From positions 1-9,565 of the forward strand of contig NZ_JAUSCG010000158.1 of NCBI RefSeq assembly GCF_030651615.1: a DNA stretch of 9,565 nucleotides. The letters are read 5' to 3'. Origin of the DNA: Methanocalculus sp. Lineage in GTDB: Archaea; Halobacteriota; Methanomicrobia; Methanomicrobiales; Methanocorpusculaceae. Below the pieces are notes generated by a model. That model did not search any database, was not told the DNA's origin, and saw nothing but the letters and a program-made list of their open reading frames with translations. The translations under genes were made by a program, and so were the position numbers. Shown here in pieces: positions 1 through 7,607 of this stretch (within the stretch, counting starts at the first letter, position 1; every line of letters starts with the position of its first letter).

Positions 1-1778
1 TCAATTACGAAGAGGAAGGGGAGCTGAAGGGGATCGGGGTGGAGCTTCTGAAAGCAGCGTATGAAGAGATGGGATTCTCCCTGCCTGATGATGCCATCCG
101 GATCGGACTCTTCACCGAAGGCTATCAGACCACACGCTCAACCCCCGGATATGTCCTCTTCTCGACTGCGAAAACACCTGAACGGGAAGATCAGTTCCTC
201 TGGGCAGGCCCGATCGCATCGTATACTATCGTCCTCTTCTCCCGGCGTGGTAGTGAGATCGCCGTTACAGACGAATGTGATCTCAACCAATACAAAATCG
301 GTGCAGTTGAAGATGATGTATCGGTTCTGGAGCTGAAACGGGCAGGAGTCGATGAGGATCAGATCATCACCGATCCTGATCCAATAAACCTGATTCGTTT
401 GCTCGACCGGGGCGAGATTGACCTCTATGCTTCCGGTGATGTTGCCGGAGAGTACCTGATCGCAAAAGCAACCGGAAAGTACGGGTATTTTATCCCTGTC
501 TATACACTCACAGACGTCAACCTCTACTATGCATTTAATAAGGAAACACCAAAGCAGGAGATCGAAAGGTTTCAGTCTGCTATTGATGCCCTGAGAGATA
601 CCCCCGCAGATGGTGGGTTGAGCAGCTATAACCGGATACTCAACCGGTATATGCCATCAAAGGGTCTTGCCACCCTCACGTATATGACCGAAGAGCACTA
701 TCCGTACAACTATATTGAGGATGGGGAGAGGAAGGGGATATCCATCGACCTTCTGGAAGAGGTCTTTACTGATCTCAACGCCGACCTCTCCCGTGACCAG
801 ATGATCCTCTCCACATGGGAGGAAGGGTACCAGAAGACCCTCTCTATCCCCGGTTATGTCCTCTTCTCAACTGCAAGGACCCCTGAGCGTGAAGACTTGT
901 TCCTCTGGGCGGGTCCGATTGTAAGGAGCAGAAACGTCCTCTTTATGCGAGCCGGTGAACGTGTGCAGACGGAAGATGATCTTCTCAAACTCTCTGTTGG
1001 AGCGATCACCGATGATATCAGCGGAGATGATATCAGAGCGCTTGGTTTTGAGAAGATCACATACGCAACCGGTGCTGAGGAACTGATACATGCACTTGAA
1101 GCCGGTGAGATCGATGCATGGGCATATGCTGAGTATCCCGGCATCAGGTTGATCGGAATGCATGCCCAGCAGCCGGAGGCGATCACCATCGCCTATCCCC
1201 TCACGATTCATGAGTACTATGTCGCATTCAACCGTGAAACTCCCGAGTCCCTTATTCAGGCTTTCCAGCAGGCGCTTGACCGTATACGATCTGAAAAGGA
1301 TGCCTTTGGTGTCAGCCGGTATGAGCGGATCCTCTACCGGTATATCACCCCTGGGTATGCAACTGAGGTGCTGACGAAAGAGGATGCAATCGATCTCGTA
1401 TCATCGACAGCAGCAGCATTGAAACGGGATGCCCCGGCAACACTCCGGGAGATCAATGCGGGGAGCCCCCTCTATACTGTCCCCGATAAACCAGGACTCT
1501 ATGTCTTTGCCTATGATACTAATGTCGTCATGGTTGCCCATGCAACAAATATCCATCTTGTCGGGGTGAGTTTCAAAGGCAAGACTGATGTCACCGGAAA
1601 GGCGTTTCGTGATATGATGGTGGAAGGAGCGCTGGAGAATGGTTCTGGATGGGAAGACTATATCTATATCAATCCGGCAGAGAGCGGCCTCTTCTGGAAG
1701 AGCACCTACTATCAGCTTGCAATCGGCAGTGATGGGAAAGAGTATGTGGTTTGTAGCGGGATCTTTAAGACGGAGTGA
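1..1778 (+). CDS. Tandem solute-binding (2x SBP_bac_3-like) plus Cache-domain receptor, 5'-truncated
   Basis: The gene enters from the left edge in frame (first whole codon at 3) and ends with TGA at 1776-1778. The GTG at 39 is internal, because the complete paralogue at 2169-4109 has 79 more residues before that point, including a lipoprotein signal. Counting from the GTG, the visible protein has the rest of solute-binding domain 1 (to about residue 205), domain 2 (about 210-436) and a single-Cache-like C-terminal domain (about 440-579). Both binding domains carry the family hallmark: a short T-x-E-R-E stretch followed by FLWAGPI, where the Arg normally grips a ligand carboxylate. The Cache part has the usual YVFAYD, VAH and GxGWEDY elements. 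It should act outside the membrane as a ligand-binding lipoprotein, for uptake or sensing. No permease or kinase is adjacent. The ligand cannot be told from sequence; amino acids or other small carboxylates are typical for the family. Domain assignment is fairly sure, role is not. Confidence 0.9.
   Translation, partial: NYEEEGELKGIGVELLKAAYEEMGFSLPDDAIRIGLFTEGYQTTRSTPGYVLFSTAKTPEREDQFLWAGPIASYTIVLFSRRGSEIAVTDECDLNQYKIGAVEDDVSVLELKRAGVDEDQIITDPDPINLIRLLDRGEIDLYASGDVAGEYLIAKATGKYGYFIPVYTLTDVNLYYAFNKETPKQEIERFQSAIDALRDTPADGGLSSYNRILNRYMPSKGLATLTYMTEEHYPYNYIEDGERKGISIDLLEEVFTDLNADLSRDQMILSTWEEGYQKTLSIPGYVLFSTARTPEREDLFLWAGPIVRSRNVLFMRAGERVQTEDDLLKLSVGAITDDISGDDIRALGFEKITYATGAEELIHALEAGEIDAWAYAEYPGIRLIGMHAQQPEAITIAYPLTIHEYYVAFNRETPESLIQAFQQALDRIRSEKDAFGVSRYERILYRYITPGYATEVLTKEDAIDLVSSTAAALKRDAPATLREINAGSPLYTVPDKPGLYVFAYDTNVVMVAHATNIHLVGVSFKGKTDVTGKAFRDMMVEGALENGSGWEDYIYINPAESGLFWKSTYYQLAIGSDGKEYVVCSGIFKTE
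1..1778 (+). repeat. Direct tandem duplication, unit A (left copy)
   Basis: Bases 1-1778 match 2332-4109 at a constant offset of 2331 with no net insertion or deletion. The first 121 bases are identical and another run around 841-890 is also identical, while patches around 480-540, 700-790 and 1360-1490 are much more changed. Similarity stops at the stop codon: the two 3' flanks are unrelated. The left end of the duplication lies outside the window. Confidence 0.95.
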
Positions 1779-2116
1779 AATGGGGTTTGGTCAGCATCTC
1801 TGCCTGTGGTATTATCAATGGCGGGTTCAATCCTGAGGGAACGATCTGCATCGATTGCAGAAATGCTGACATATTCCTTCCATCCACAGGAAAAGGACAC
1901 GGGATCATGCTCGGTGAGATTCATTCATGTGAATCGGAACTCTGGGAGGAGCTCGTGATGTTTCTCTTTGATCTCTGTGACGAGGCATTGATAACAGTTG
2001 GCACAGAATCTGAATCTGCGCTTATCACCGAGTGGGCGGCTTCATGTGGCCGGATGATTGAGGTCTTTGAGAACGAACGTGATCCGATCTATGACCGCTG
2101 GGTTTGTGTCGGATAA
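1775..2116 (+). CDS. Small hypothetical protein, cysteine-containing, between the two receptor copies
   Basis: This frame of up to 113 codons starts with GTG at 1775, overlapping the TGA of the upstream receptor by 4 bases, and ends at TAA 2114-2116. I do not recognise the family. The protein is acidic and mixed alpha/beta in appearance, with seven Cys, including a C-x-x-C pair at about residues 26-29, and no signal peptide or membrane segment. No good ribosome binding site stands before the GTG. TTG at 1787 would place GGAG (1772-1775) 11 bases upstream and is an alternative start. Support for it being real is the open frame across nearly the whole gap, a natural amino-acid mix and codon use like its neighbours. 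If real, it is probably translated by coupling to the receptor. Against it: no recognisable homologue, and no copy follows the second receptor. Confidence 0.5.
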   Translation: MKWGLVSISACGIINGGFNPEGTICIDCRNADIFLPSTGKGHGIMLGEIHSCESELWEELVMFLFDLCDEALITVGTESESALITEWAASCGRMIEVFENERDPIYDRWVCVG

Positions 2117-2144
2117 TTCCCTCTTCAATCCGGGCAACATTCGG

Positions 2145-2156
2145 TTATTTTATATG
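2145..2156 (+). promoter_or_regulatory. Archaeal TATA box for the second receptor gene
   Basis: TTATTTTATATG lies in the A/T-rich gap before the receptor, and its core TTTATATG is at 2149-2156. With the usual archaeal spacing of about 26 bases from box centre to start site, transcription would begin near 2178. That is exactly the second in-frame ATG of the gene, which implies a leaderless or nearly leaderless message. No ribosome binding site is visible upstream of either ATG, which agrees with this. Inference from position and sequence only. Confidence 0.6.
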
Positions 2157-2168
2157 TTGAATAACTGA

Positions 2169-4109
2169 ATGTTGAATATGCATAGGAATAAGACGGGTTT
2201 ACTCAGGCATTCCCAGATTATTTTTCTTTCCATTATCCTTCTGGCTTTATTTGTCCTCTGTTCAGGGTGCATGACAGAGGAGCCCGTTGAACAACCGGCT
2301 CTGATCTTTCTGACCGAGGAATTCCCGCCCTTCAATTACGAAGAGGAAGGGGAGCTGAAGGGGATCGGGGTGGAGCTTCTGAAAGCAGCGTATGAAGAGA
2401 TGGGATTCTCCCTGCCTGATGATGCCATCCGGATCGGACTCTTCACCGAAGGTTATCAGACCACACGCTCCACACCCGGATATGTCCTCTTCTCGACTGC
2501 GAGAAGACCTGAGCGGGAAGATCAGTTCCTCTGGGCTGGCCCGATCGCATCGACCACTATCGTTCTCTTCTCCCGGCGTGGCAGTGAGATCACCGTTGCA
2601 GACGAACGTGATCTCAATCAATACAAAATCGGTGCAGTTGAAGATGATGTTTCGGTTCTGGAGCTGAAACGGGCAGGAGTCGATGAGGATCAGATCGTCA
2701 CCGATCCTGACCCAATAAACCTGATCCGGATGCTCGACCGGGGCGAGATCGATCTCTATGCCTCAGGTGACCTTGCCGGAGAGTACCTGATCGCAAAAGC
2801 AACCGGAAAATACGGCTATTTTAACCAGGTATACCGGCTCACGGAAGTGGATATTTATTATGCTTTTAATAAGGAAACACCGAAGCGGGAGATCGAATGG
2901 TTTCAGTCTGCTATTGATGCCCTGAAAGAGACCCCCGCAGATGGTGGGTTGAGCGGCTATAACCGGATACTCAACCGGTATATGCCATCAAAAGGTCTTG
3001 CAACCCTCACGTATATGACCGAAGAGTATTACCCGTACAATTTCCTTGAGGATGGTGTCGTGCAGGGGATCTCAGTTGATATTATTGAGGAGATCTTCAC
3101 TGATCTTAACACAGACCTCTCCCGCGACCAGGTGTTCCTCTCCACATGGGAGGATGGATACCAGAAAACCCTCTCTATCCCCGGTTATGTCCTCTTCTCA
3201 ACTGCAAGGACCCCTGAGCGTGAAGATCTGTTCCTCTGGGCAGGGCCAATTGTCAGGAGCAGAAATGTCCTCTTCATGCGAGCCGGTGAAAGCGTGCAGA
3301 CGGTAGATGACATCTTCAAACTCTCTGTTGGGGCAATCACCGATGATGTTGCAGGAGATGATCTCCGATTACTCGGCTATGATAAGATCAAGTACGCAAC
3401 CGGTGCAGAGGAACTGATACAGGCACTTGAAGCTGGTGAGATCGATGCATGGGCATATGCTGAGTATCCCGGCATCAGGCTGATCGGGATGCATGCCCAG
3501 CACCCTGAGGCGATCATCATCGCCTATCCCCTCACGATGCATGAGTACTATGTCACGTTCAATCGTGAGACTCCCGAGCCTCTTATCCAGGCGTTCCAGC
3601 AGGCGCTTGACCGGATACAATCTGAAAAGGATGCCTTCGGTGTCAGCCGGTATGAGCGGACCCTCTACCGGTATCTCACCCCGGGATATGCAACAGATCT
3701 CCTGACAGAAGAGGATGCAGTAGGGCTCGTCTCACGTACAGCAGATGCACTTGCAGATGATGCCCCGGCAACGATCCGGGCGATCAAAGCCGGGCGCCAT
3801 CCATACAGGGATGAACAGAAACCTGGCCTCTATGTCTTCGTATATGACACCGATGTGGTGATGGTTGCTGATGCAACGAATATCCATCTCGTCGGTGTGA
3901 GTTTCAAGGGTAAGACCGATGTGACAGGAGAGGCGTTTCAGGATATGATGGTGGAGGGAGCACTTGAGAATGGTTTTGGATGGGAGGATTATGTCTCTCT
4001 CAACCCGGCCGAGAGCGGACTCTTCTGGAAGAGGACTTATTATCAGCTCGCAATCGGCAGTGACGGGAAAGAGTATGTGGTTTGCAGCGGAATCTTCAAG
4101 ACGGAGTGA
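2169..4109 (+). CDS. Lipoprotein receptor: two SBP_bac_3-like domains plus Cache-like domain (complete copy)
   Basis: This is the complete copy of the tandem receptor, 646 residues from ATG 2169 or 643 from ATG 2178; the second fits the TATA box better. Residues 14-33 form a basic-then-hydrophobic signal ending in LCSGC, a lipobox with Cys34 as the likely lipid anchor. Solute-binding domain 1 spans about 45-272 and domain 2 about 278-503. Each has the EEF/YYPP/PYNF-type entry strand, the GI-x-V-E/D-LL turn and the P-E-R-E motif (Arg116 and Arg351). Residues 508-646 resemble a single Cache domain (YVFVYD at 555-560, GFGWEDY at 602-608, final VCSGIF). The protein should sit on the outer face of the cytoplasmic membrane and bind small molecules. 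No transporter permease, ATPase or histidine kinase is next to it, so uptake versus sensing is open. Unlike copy 1 it has RRPERE instead of KTPERE in domain 1 and VAD instead of VAH in the Cache domain. Confidence 0.92.
   Translation: MLNMHRNKTGLLRHSQIIFLSIILLALFVLCSGCMTEEPVEQPALIFLTEEFPPFNYEEEGELKGIGVELLKAAYEEMGFSLPDDAIRIGLFTEGYQTTRSTPGYVLFSTARRPEREDQFLWAGPIASTTIVLFSRRGSEITVADERDLNQYKIGAVEDDVSVLELKRAGVDEDQIVTDPDPINLIRMLDRGEIDLYASGDLAGEYLIAKATGKYGYFNQVYRLTEVDIYYAFNKETPKREIEWFQSAIDALKETPADGGLSGYNRILNRYMPSKGLATLTYMTEEYYPYNFLEDGVVQGISVDIIEEIFTDLNTDLSRDQVFLSTWEDGYQKTLSIPGYVLFSTARTPEREDLFLWAGPIVRSRNVLFMRAGESVQTVDDIFKLSVGAITDDVAGDDLRLLGYDKIKYATGAEELIQALEAGEIDAWAYAEYPGIRLIGMHAQHPEAIIIAYPLTMHEYYVTFNRETPEPLIQAFQQALDRIQSEKDAFGVSRYERTLYRYLTPGYATDLLTEEDAVGLVSRTADALADDAPATIRAIKAGRHPYRDEQKPGLYVFVYDTDVVMVADATNIHLVGVSFKGKTDVTGEAFQDMMVEGALENGFGWEDYVSLNPAESGLFWKRTYYQLAIGSDGKEYVVCSGIFKTE
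2332..4109 (+). repeat. Direct tandem duplication, unit B (right copy)
   Basis: This is the partner of 1-1778. By hand count about 83 of 579 aligned residues differ (roughly 86% identical). Changes cluster in domain 1 around residues 219-230, at the start of domain 2 (287-309), and at the junction between domain 2 and the Cache domain (509-549). The 43 residues beginning at residue 68 show no change. Confidence 0.95.
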
Positions 4110-4132
4110 TGAGATAAATTGTGAAAACCCCA

Positions 4133-4140
4133 TTTATATG
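4133..4140 (+). promoter_or_regulatory. Archaeal TATA box for the PKD-repeat gene
   Basis: TTTATATG lies 24 bases after the receptor stop codon and has the same core as the box at 2149-2156. The expected start site is near 4162, which leaves a leader of about 28 bases that contains a ribosome binding site. An A-rich stretch (GTGAAAACCCCA) just upstream may serve as the TFB recognition element, but this is weak. The gene is therefore probably transcribed separately from the receptors. Confidence 0.55.
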
Positions 4141-4178
4141 TGTTGGAAGGTTAAGGGTATGATTAATATATAGTATCT

Positions 4179-4184
4179 GGAGGA
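4179..4184 (+). promoter_or_regulatory. Ribosome binding site of the PKD-repeat gene
   Basis: GGAGGA ends 6 bases before ATG 4191 and matches the archaeal 16S rRNA 3' end well. It fixes the start codon and contrasts with the receptor gene, which has no such site. Confidence 0.8.
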
Positions 4185-4190
4185 TATAGA

Positions 4191-5543
4191 ATGCGTTGGC
4201 TCTCTCTGATCGTTATCACCTTGTGTTTCTTACTAATTCCTGGAGTATGTGCAACAGGCCCTGAACCGGTATCAATCTTCTCGGCATCTCCATCATCCGG
4301 ACAAGCACCCCTCACTGTGCAGTTCACCGATCTCTCAGAAGGCTCTCCTACCTCATGGCTGTGGTTGTTTGGAGATGGAGGAAGTTCAACTCAAAAGAAT
4401 CCGACATATACCTATACTGATGAGGGGATCTATGATGTGATCCTGACGACGACGAATGCCTATGGGCAGAGTACCAGTCAGCGTGTGAAATATATCCGTA
4501 TCGGACTTGAACCGACGCCAAACTTCATCGCAACTCCACTCCTTGGCTCCCCTCCTCATGAGGTCCGGTTCACTGATCTCTCTGATGGTTCTCCCACCTC
4601 ATGGCTCTGGTTATTTGGGGATGGAGACACTTCTACTGCGAAGAATCCGACACATATCTACACGCAATCAGGACGATATGATGTGTTACTTCGGGTATCA
4701 AACGCCGTTGGTACAAGTGATCGGATAAAAGAACAGTATATCACTGTTGGGTATCCACCAACAGCAGAGGTGAAAGCGTCCCCCACCACCGGCCATGCAC
4801 CCCTCTCGATCAGCTTCACCGATCTCTCTCTGAATGCACCCACTCAATGGCTCTGGTTATTTGGGGATGGGGGTAGTTCAACTCTTCAGCATCCGACTCA
4901 TATCTATACTACCTCAGGAACGTATGTGGTCACCCTAACGGTGGATAATCTCTTTGGAACAGATACTGATACCCTGAAGACCGATATCGTTATCCTCCCG
5001 CCGGTGACTACAGTTCCCACATACGCACCCGGCCCTGGCCCATCCGGTACACCGCCGGTGGCAAACTTTATTGGAACACCGAGAACCGGAGATGCACCAC
5101 TCACCGTCAGGTTTACTGATACGTCAGTTGGTGGGCCGAACTGGTGGCGGTGGGACTTCGGTGACGGTCTCCTCTCCAGTGAGATGTCACCATCTCATCT
5201 CTACTCGTCGCCTGGCAACTATACCGTCACCCTCATTATCAGGAATGATCATTCATCAGACTCAAAGGTGGAGGTGGGATATATTACCGTCACTGGTGAT
5301 GATCCGGTTCCTGTGACAGAGACTCCTCAACCGACGGTTAGCCCTGTTATCGGCGGGGGGGGTGGAAGTACTCAATTGAGTGGAACTGGTGGTGCATCCC
5401 CATCACCAGAGAGTACTTCTCAGGATGATGGATTCATTCACTCATGGTGGTGGATCATCCTCATTCTGATCCTCATCATTATCGGAGTTGCTGCATACTG
5501 GTGGAAATATATGCGCAAAAGCCGTGTTGATGGCTGGTTTTGA
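4191..5543 (+). CDS. Membrane-anchored surface protein with four PKD repeats
   Basis: The protein has 450 residues. Residues 1-21 are a secretion signal (basic start, hydrophobic core, cleavage likely after Ala21). Four PKD-type beta-sandwich repeats follow at about 26-105, 107-187, 191-268 and 288-368. Each has the A-P-L-x-V-x-F-T-D entry, a W-x-F-G-D-G turn and the N/S-P-x-H-x-Y then G-x-Y-x-V closing strands. Repeats 1-3 read WLWLFGDG, while repeat 4 has the more usual W-R-W-D-FGDG. A Pro/Gly/Ser/Thr linker (about 369-412) leads to a C-terminal membrane helix (418-437) and a short basic tail, MRKSR. It should project from the cell surface, held by the C-terminal helix. PKD proteins of methanogens are thought to act in surface layers, adhesion or cell contact; no enzyme domain is present here. 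The precise role is unknown. Confidence 0.93.
   Translation: MRWLSLIVITLCFLLIPGVCATGPEPVSIFSASPSSGQAPLTVQFTDLSEGSPTSWLWLFGDGGSSTQKNPTYTYTDEGIYDVILTTTNAYGQSTSQRVKYIRIGLEPTPNFIATPLLGSPPHEVRFTDLSDGSPTSWLWLFGDGDTSTAKNPTHIYTQSGRYDVLLRVSNAVGTSDRIKEQYITVGYPPTAEVKASPTTGHAPLSISFTDLSLNAPTQWLWLFGDGGSSTLQHPTHIYTTSGTYVVTLTVDNLFGTDTDTLKTDIVILPPVTTVPTYAPGPGPSGTPPVANFIGTPRTGDAPLTVRFTDTSVGGPNWWRWDFGDGLLSSEMSPSHLYSSPGNYTVTLIIRNDHSSDSKVEVGYITVTGDDPVPVTETPQPTVSPVIGGGGGSTQLSGTGGASPSPESTSQDDGFIHSWWWIILILILIIIGVAAYWWKYMRKSRVDGWF
4355..4870 (+). repeat. 246-base internal repeats of the PKD gene
   Basis: The DNA around the W-L-W-L-F-G-D-G turn recurs at 4355-4378, 4601-4624 and 4847-4870, an exact 246-base (82-codon) period. 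The second and third are identical over 24 bases and the first differs at three. The fourth PKD repeat is divergent in DNA and protein. This suggests that repeats 1-3 arose by recent in-gene duplication. Confidence 0.8.
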
Positions 5544-5567
5544 ATGATCGAAGGGACAAACTGAGGT

Positions 5568-5588
5568 AAGGGGGGTCTACCTCCCCTT
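5568..5588. terminator. Hairpin between convergent genes, possible bidirectional terminator
   Basis: AAGGGGGG (5568-5575) can pair with CTCCCCTT (5581-5588) around a 5-base loop, giving an 8-base-pair stem with one G-T pair. It lies in the 33-base gap between the PKD gene stop and the helicase stop, and covers the helicase stop codon. On the + strand a pyrimidine-rich run follows. Archaeal termination depends mainly on U-tracts, which are poor here, so the role is uncertain. Confidence 0.35.
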
Positions 5589-7601
5589 CTTCTCATCCTC
5601 ATCTGTTCTGCACTCAAGATCCGCAAGAATCATCAAAGGATCCTCCACCTCCCGAACAAGGCTCCGGATCCGCATCAGCCGCTCGATACCGATGAAATGC
5701 TCGGCCATCACCCGTCCAAGCGGTGAGAGTTCGATCACCCTGCCCTTCCGGTGAACGAGGCCATGTTTCTGCATCTCAGGTAGAGCAGGCTCAAGTGTCC
5801 CAACCATCCTCTCGTTCATCGCCTCAAGGTCTTTTTCGATGCCACGGGCAACAATGGCATTTGCGGCATATTCCTCACTGCTCTCTTCCATCCCATAGAC
5901 CGGGGCAACCTCTTCCATCGTTCCTTTCAGGAGACTGAGCGCTACCTCCTCTTCTGTCGCCTTCGACTCACGGGAGTATGACCCGCCGGGCTCAGCCAGT
6001 ATAACAACACGCCCTGCATCATGGAAGTCGGGTCTTCCGGCTCTTCCGTTCATCTGGTGGAACTCCTGCACCGTCAGCCACTCGATCCCCATCGCGAGGG
6101 CATCAAAGATCACCTGTGATGCCGGGAAGTCAACACCTGCTGCAAGGGCCGCAGTGGTGATTACAGCGGCAAGCTTCCCTTTTTCAAACTTTGACTCGAT
6201 CTCCCGCCGCTCCTGTGCCGTGAGTCCTGCATGGTATGGAGCCGCACGGGGACCGATCGCATCAGCAATCTGGTGGCACCGTGATCGTGCATTTGTGAAG
6301 ACGATCGTCTGACCTTTGAACCCTTTCGATGAGGTCTTCCCAAACTCCTCGAAGATGAGCCGTTTGATTGTCGGGATCTTTGCGTCACGCTCGACAAAGA
6401 GGAGATGTCTGTCCAGTGAGACCGGCCGTTCGGCATAGGTCACAAGATTTGCGCCCAGCTTCTTTGCAAGGAGGTGGGGAGCCCCGATCGTTGCCGAGAG
6501 GTAGATGAACTGTGTCTTTGGTGCGACATGTTTCAGCCGGGCGATCATCCCATCGAGCCGGTGACCCCGTTCCGGATCTTCGAGCATCTGAACCTCGTCG
6601 ATGACGACTGTCCCGACATTTGTGAGCTCTTTTCCTCTCCTGAGGACGTTGTCAAACCCTTCATAGGTCCCGATGATGATATCCGATCTGGAGTCGCGGC
6701 GGGCAACTGATCGCGTCTCGGGCAGGTTCAGCCGCGAGACACCGGTCGAGATGGAGACACTTGCAAGGTCCTTATACGTCTCGGTGAACCGTTCGTACTT
6801 CTGATTCGCAAGTGCAACAAGCGGTACCAGAAAGAGCAGCCTCCCCCTCCCTTCGAGAAGGTTCTTGAGACCGGCCATCTCGCCGATGAAGGTCTTTCCG
6901 CTTGCAGTCGCCGCAACAACAAGCAGGTGCTTTCCATACAGGAGCCCCGCTTCAACAGCGAGCTGTTGTGCGGGCATCAGGGAGGTGATCGATACCGCAT
7001 CGACGAAGGCACGGGGGAGCGGGAGCTCTTCGAGCTTCTCAGTCTGTGTCACCGGATGAGCGTCGACCCTGTCAAAGAGGGTCTTCTTCATATCCAGGCT
7101 CTCGGGCTGGATGATCGCAAGGACGGCTTCAAGATCCTTATGCTCCATCAGGAGGTCTTCAATATAAGCCCTCGTCCGTTTCCCGAGTTTCTTCAGATGA
7201 GAGAGTTCCCGGTTGAGCTCTTTTCGTGCACAATCCGGGCAGATCCATTCCCGACCACATCGTATTGCGATCTCTTTTGAGAGTTGTGTAACCCGGTCTT
7301 CAAGGAGGCAGATCCGACAGATCTTTACAAAACTGTAGGGAATCTGGAGGCTTGTGATGAACTCCTCAAAATCGGGATCGTTATTCGTCAGATACACATC
7401 ACCGACGCGGAGTGCGGCGATCAGATCCTTCGTCGGTGTCTTCTGGGGATGGGATGCACCTGGCCGCCTGACCATAAACTCATCAGGACGGATACCCCGG
7501 GTCGTCCTTGCCAGAGATACCGACGCAACATGCCGTATCCTGCGATCGTCAAAAAAGATGATCCGGTATGCCTTCTTCCATGGAAGGATGATTGCGCTCA
7601 T
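5577..7601 (-). CDS. DEAD/DEAH-box helicase, Ski2/Hel308-like core with N-terminal zinc-ribbon region
   Basis: The protein has 674 residues and should be an ATP-driven DNA or RNA helicase. All core motifs are present in order: AATASGKT (230-237, Walker A), PLVALANQKY (260-269), GTYEGFD (311-317), IDEVQ (334-338, Walker B), LSAT (368-371), TIVFTNAR (432-439), TTAALAAGVDFP (482-493) and QMNGRAGRP (516-524). The last is typical of the Ski2/Hel308 group. The N-terminal part (about 1-200) is not helicase and has Cys95, Cys98, Cys121 and Cys124 in two C-x-x-C pairs, likely a zinc ribbon. From memory it resembles the archaeal DUF5814 region, unverified. The C-terminal tail after the core is about 150 residues, shorter than the winged-helix and ratchet part of Hel308 proper, so I do not call it Hel308. 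It starts 6 bases after the regulator stop and lacks a clear ribosome binding site, so translation is probably coupled. A role in DNA repair or RNA turnover is a guess. Confidence 0.9.
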   Translation of the reverse strand: MSAIILPWKKAYRIIFFDDRRIRHVASVSLARTTRGIRPDEFMVRRPGASHPQKTPTKDLIAALRVGDVYLTNNDPDFEEFITSLQIPYSFVKICRICLLEDRVTQLSKEIAIRCGREWICPDCARKELNRELSHLKKLGKRTRAYIEDLLMEHKDLEAVLAIIQPESLDMKKTLFDRVDAHPVTQTEKLEELPLPRAFVDAVSITSLMPAQQLAVEAGLLYGKHLLVVAATASGKTFIGEMAGLKNLLEGRGRLLFLVPLVALANQKYERFTETYKDLASVSISTGVSRLNLPETRSVARRDSRSDIIIGTYEGFDNVLRRGKELTNVGTVVIDEVQMLEDPERGHRLDGMIARLKHVAPKTQFIYLSATIGAPHLLAKKLGANLVTYAERPVSLDRHLLFVERDAKIPTIKRLIFEEFGKTSSKGFKGQTIVFTNARSRCHQIADAIGPRAAPYHAGLTAQERREIESKFEKGKLAAVITTAALAAGVDFPASQVIFDALAMGIEWLTVQEFHQMNGRAGRPDFHDAGRVVILAEPGGSYSRESKATEEEVALSLLKGTMEEVAPVYGMEESSEEYAANAIVARGIEKDLEAMNERMVGTLEPALPEMQKHGLVHRKGRVIELSPLGRVMAEHFIGIERLMRIRSLVREVEDPLMILADLECRTDEDEKKGR

Positions 7602-7607
7602 GAGTAG

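Noticed and set aside
39..41. GTG at 39 as the true start of the first receptor
   Set aside because: The frame is open to base 1, and the preceding 12 codons match the complete paralogue, where they lie well inside the mature protein. The gene is cut by the window edge.
854..1211. Antisense open frames (111 and 114 codons) inside the first receptor, with similar ones inside the second copy
   Set aside because: They mirror the strongly coding receptor frame, have low-complexity Ser/Arg-rich or odd composition, and have no ribosome binding site or promoter of their own.
1..4109. The tandem repeat as a mobile element or composite transposon
   Set aside because: No transposase, terminal inverted repeats or target-site duplication is visible; the repeat boundary coincides with the end of a coding sequence, as in ordinary gene duplication.
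4191..4253. PKD protein as a lipoprotein through Cys20
   Set aside because: The residues before Cys20 (IPGV) do not fit a lipobox, and a C-terminal membrane helix already provides the anchor.
5577..7601. Naming the helicase Hel308
   Set aside because: Motif VI and the core fit the broader Ski2 group, but the N-terminal zinc-ribbon region is extra and the tail after the core is too short for the Hel308 ratchet and C-terminal domains.
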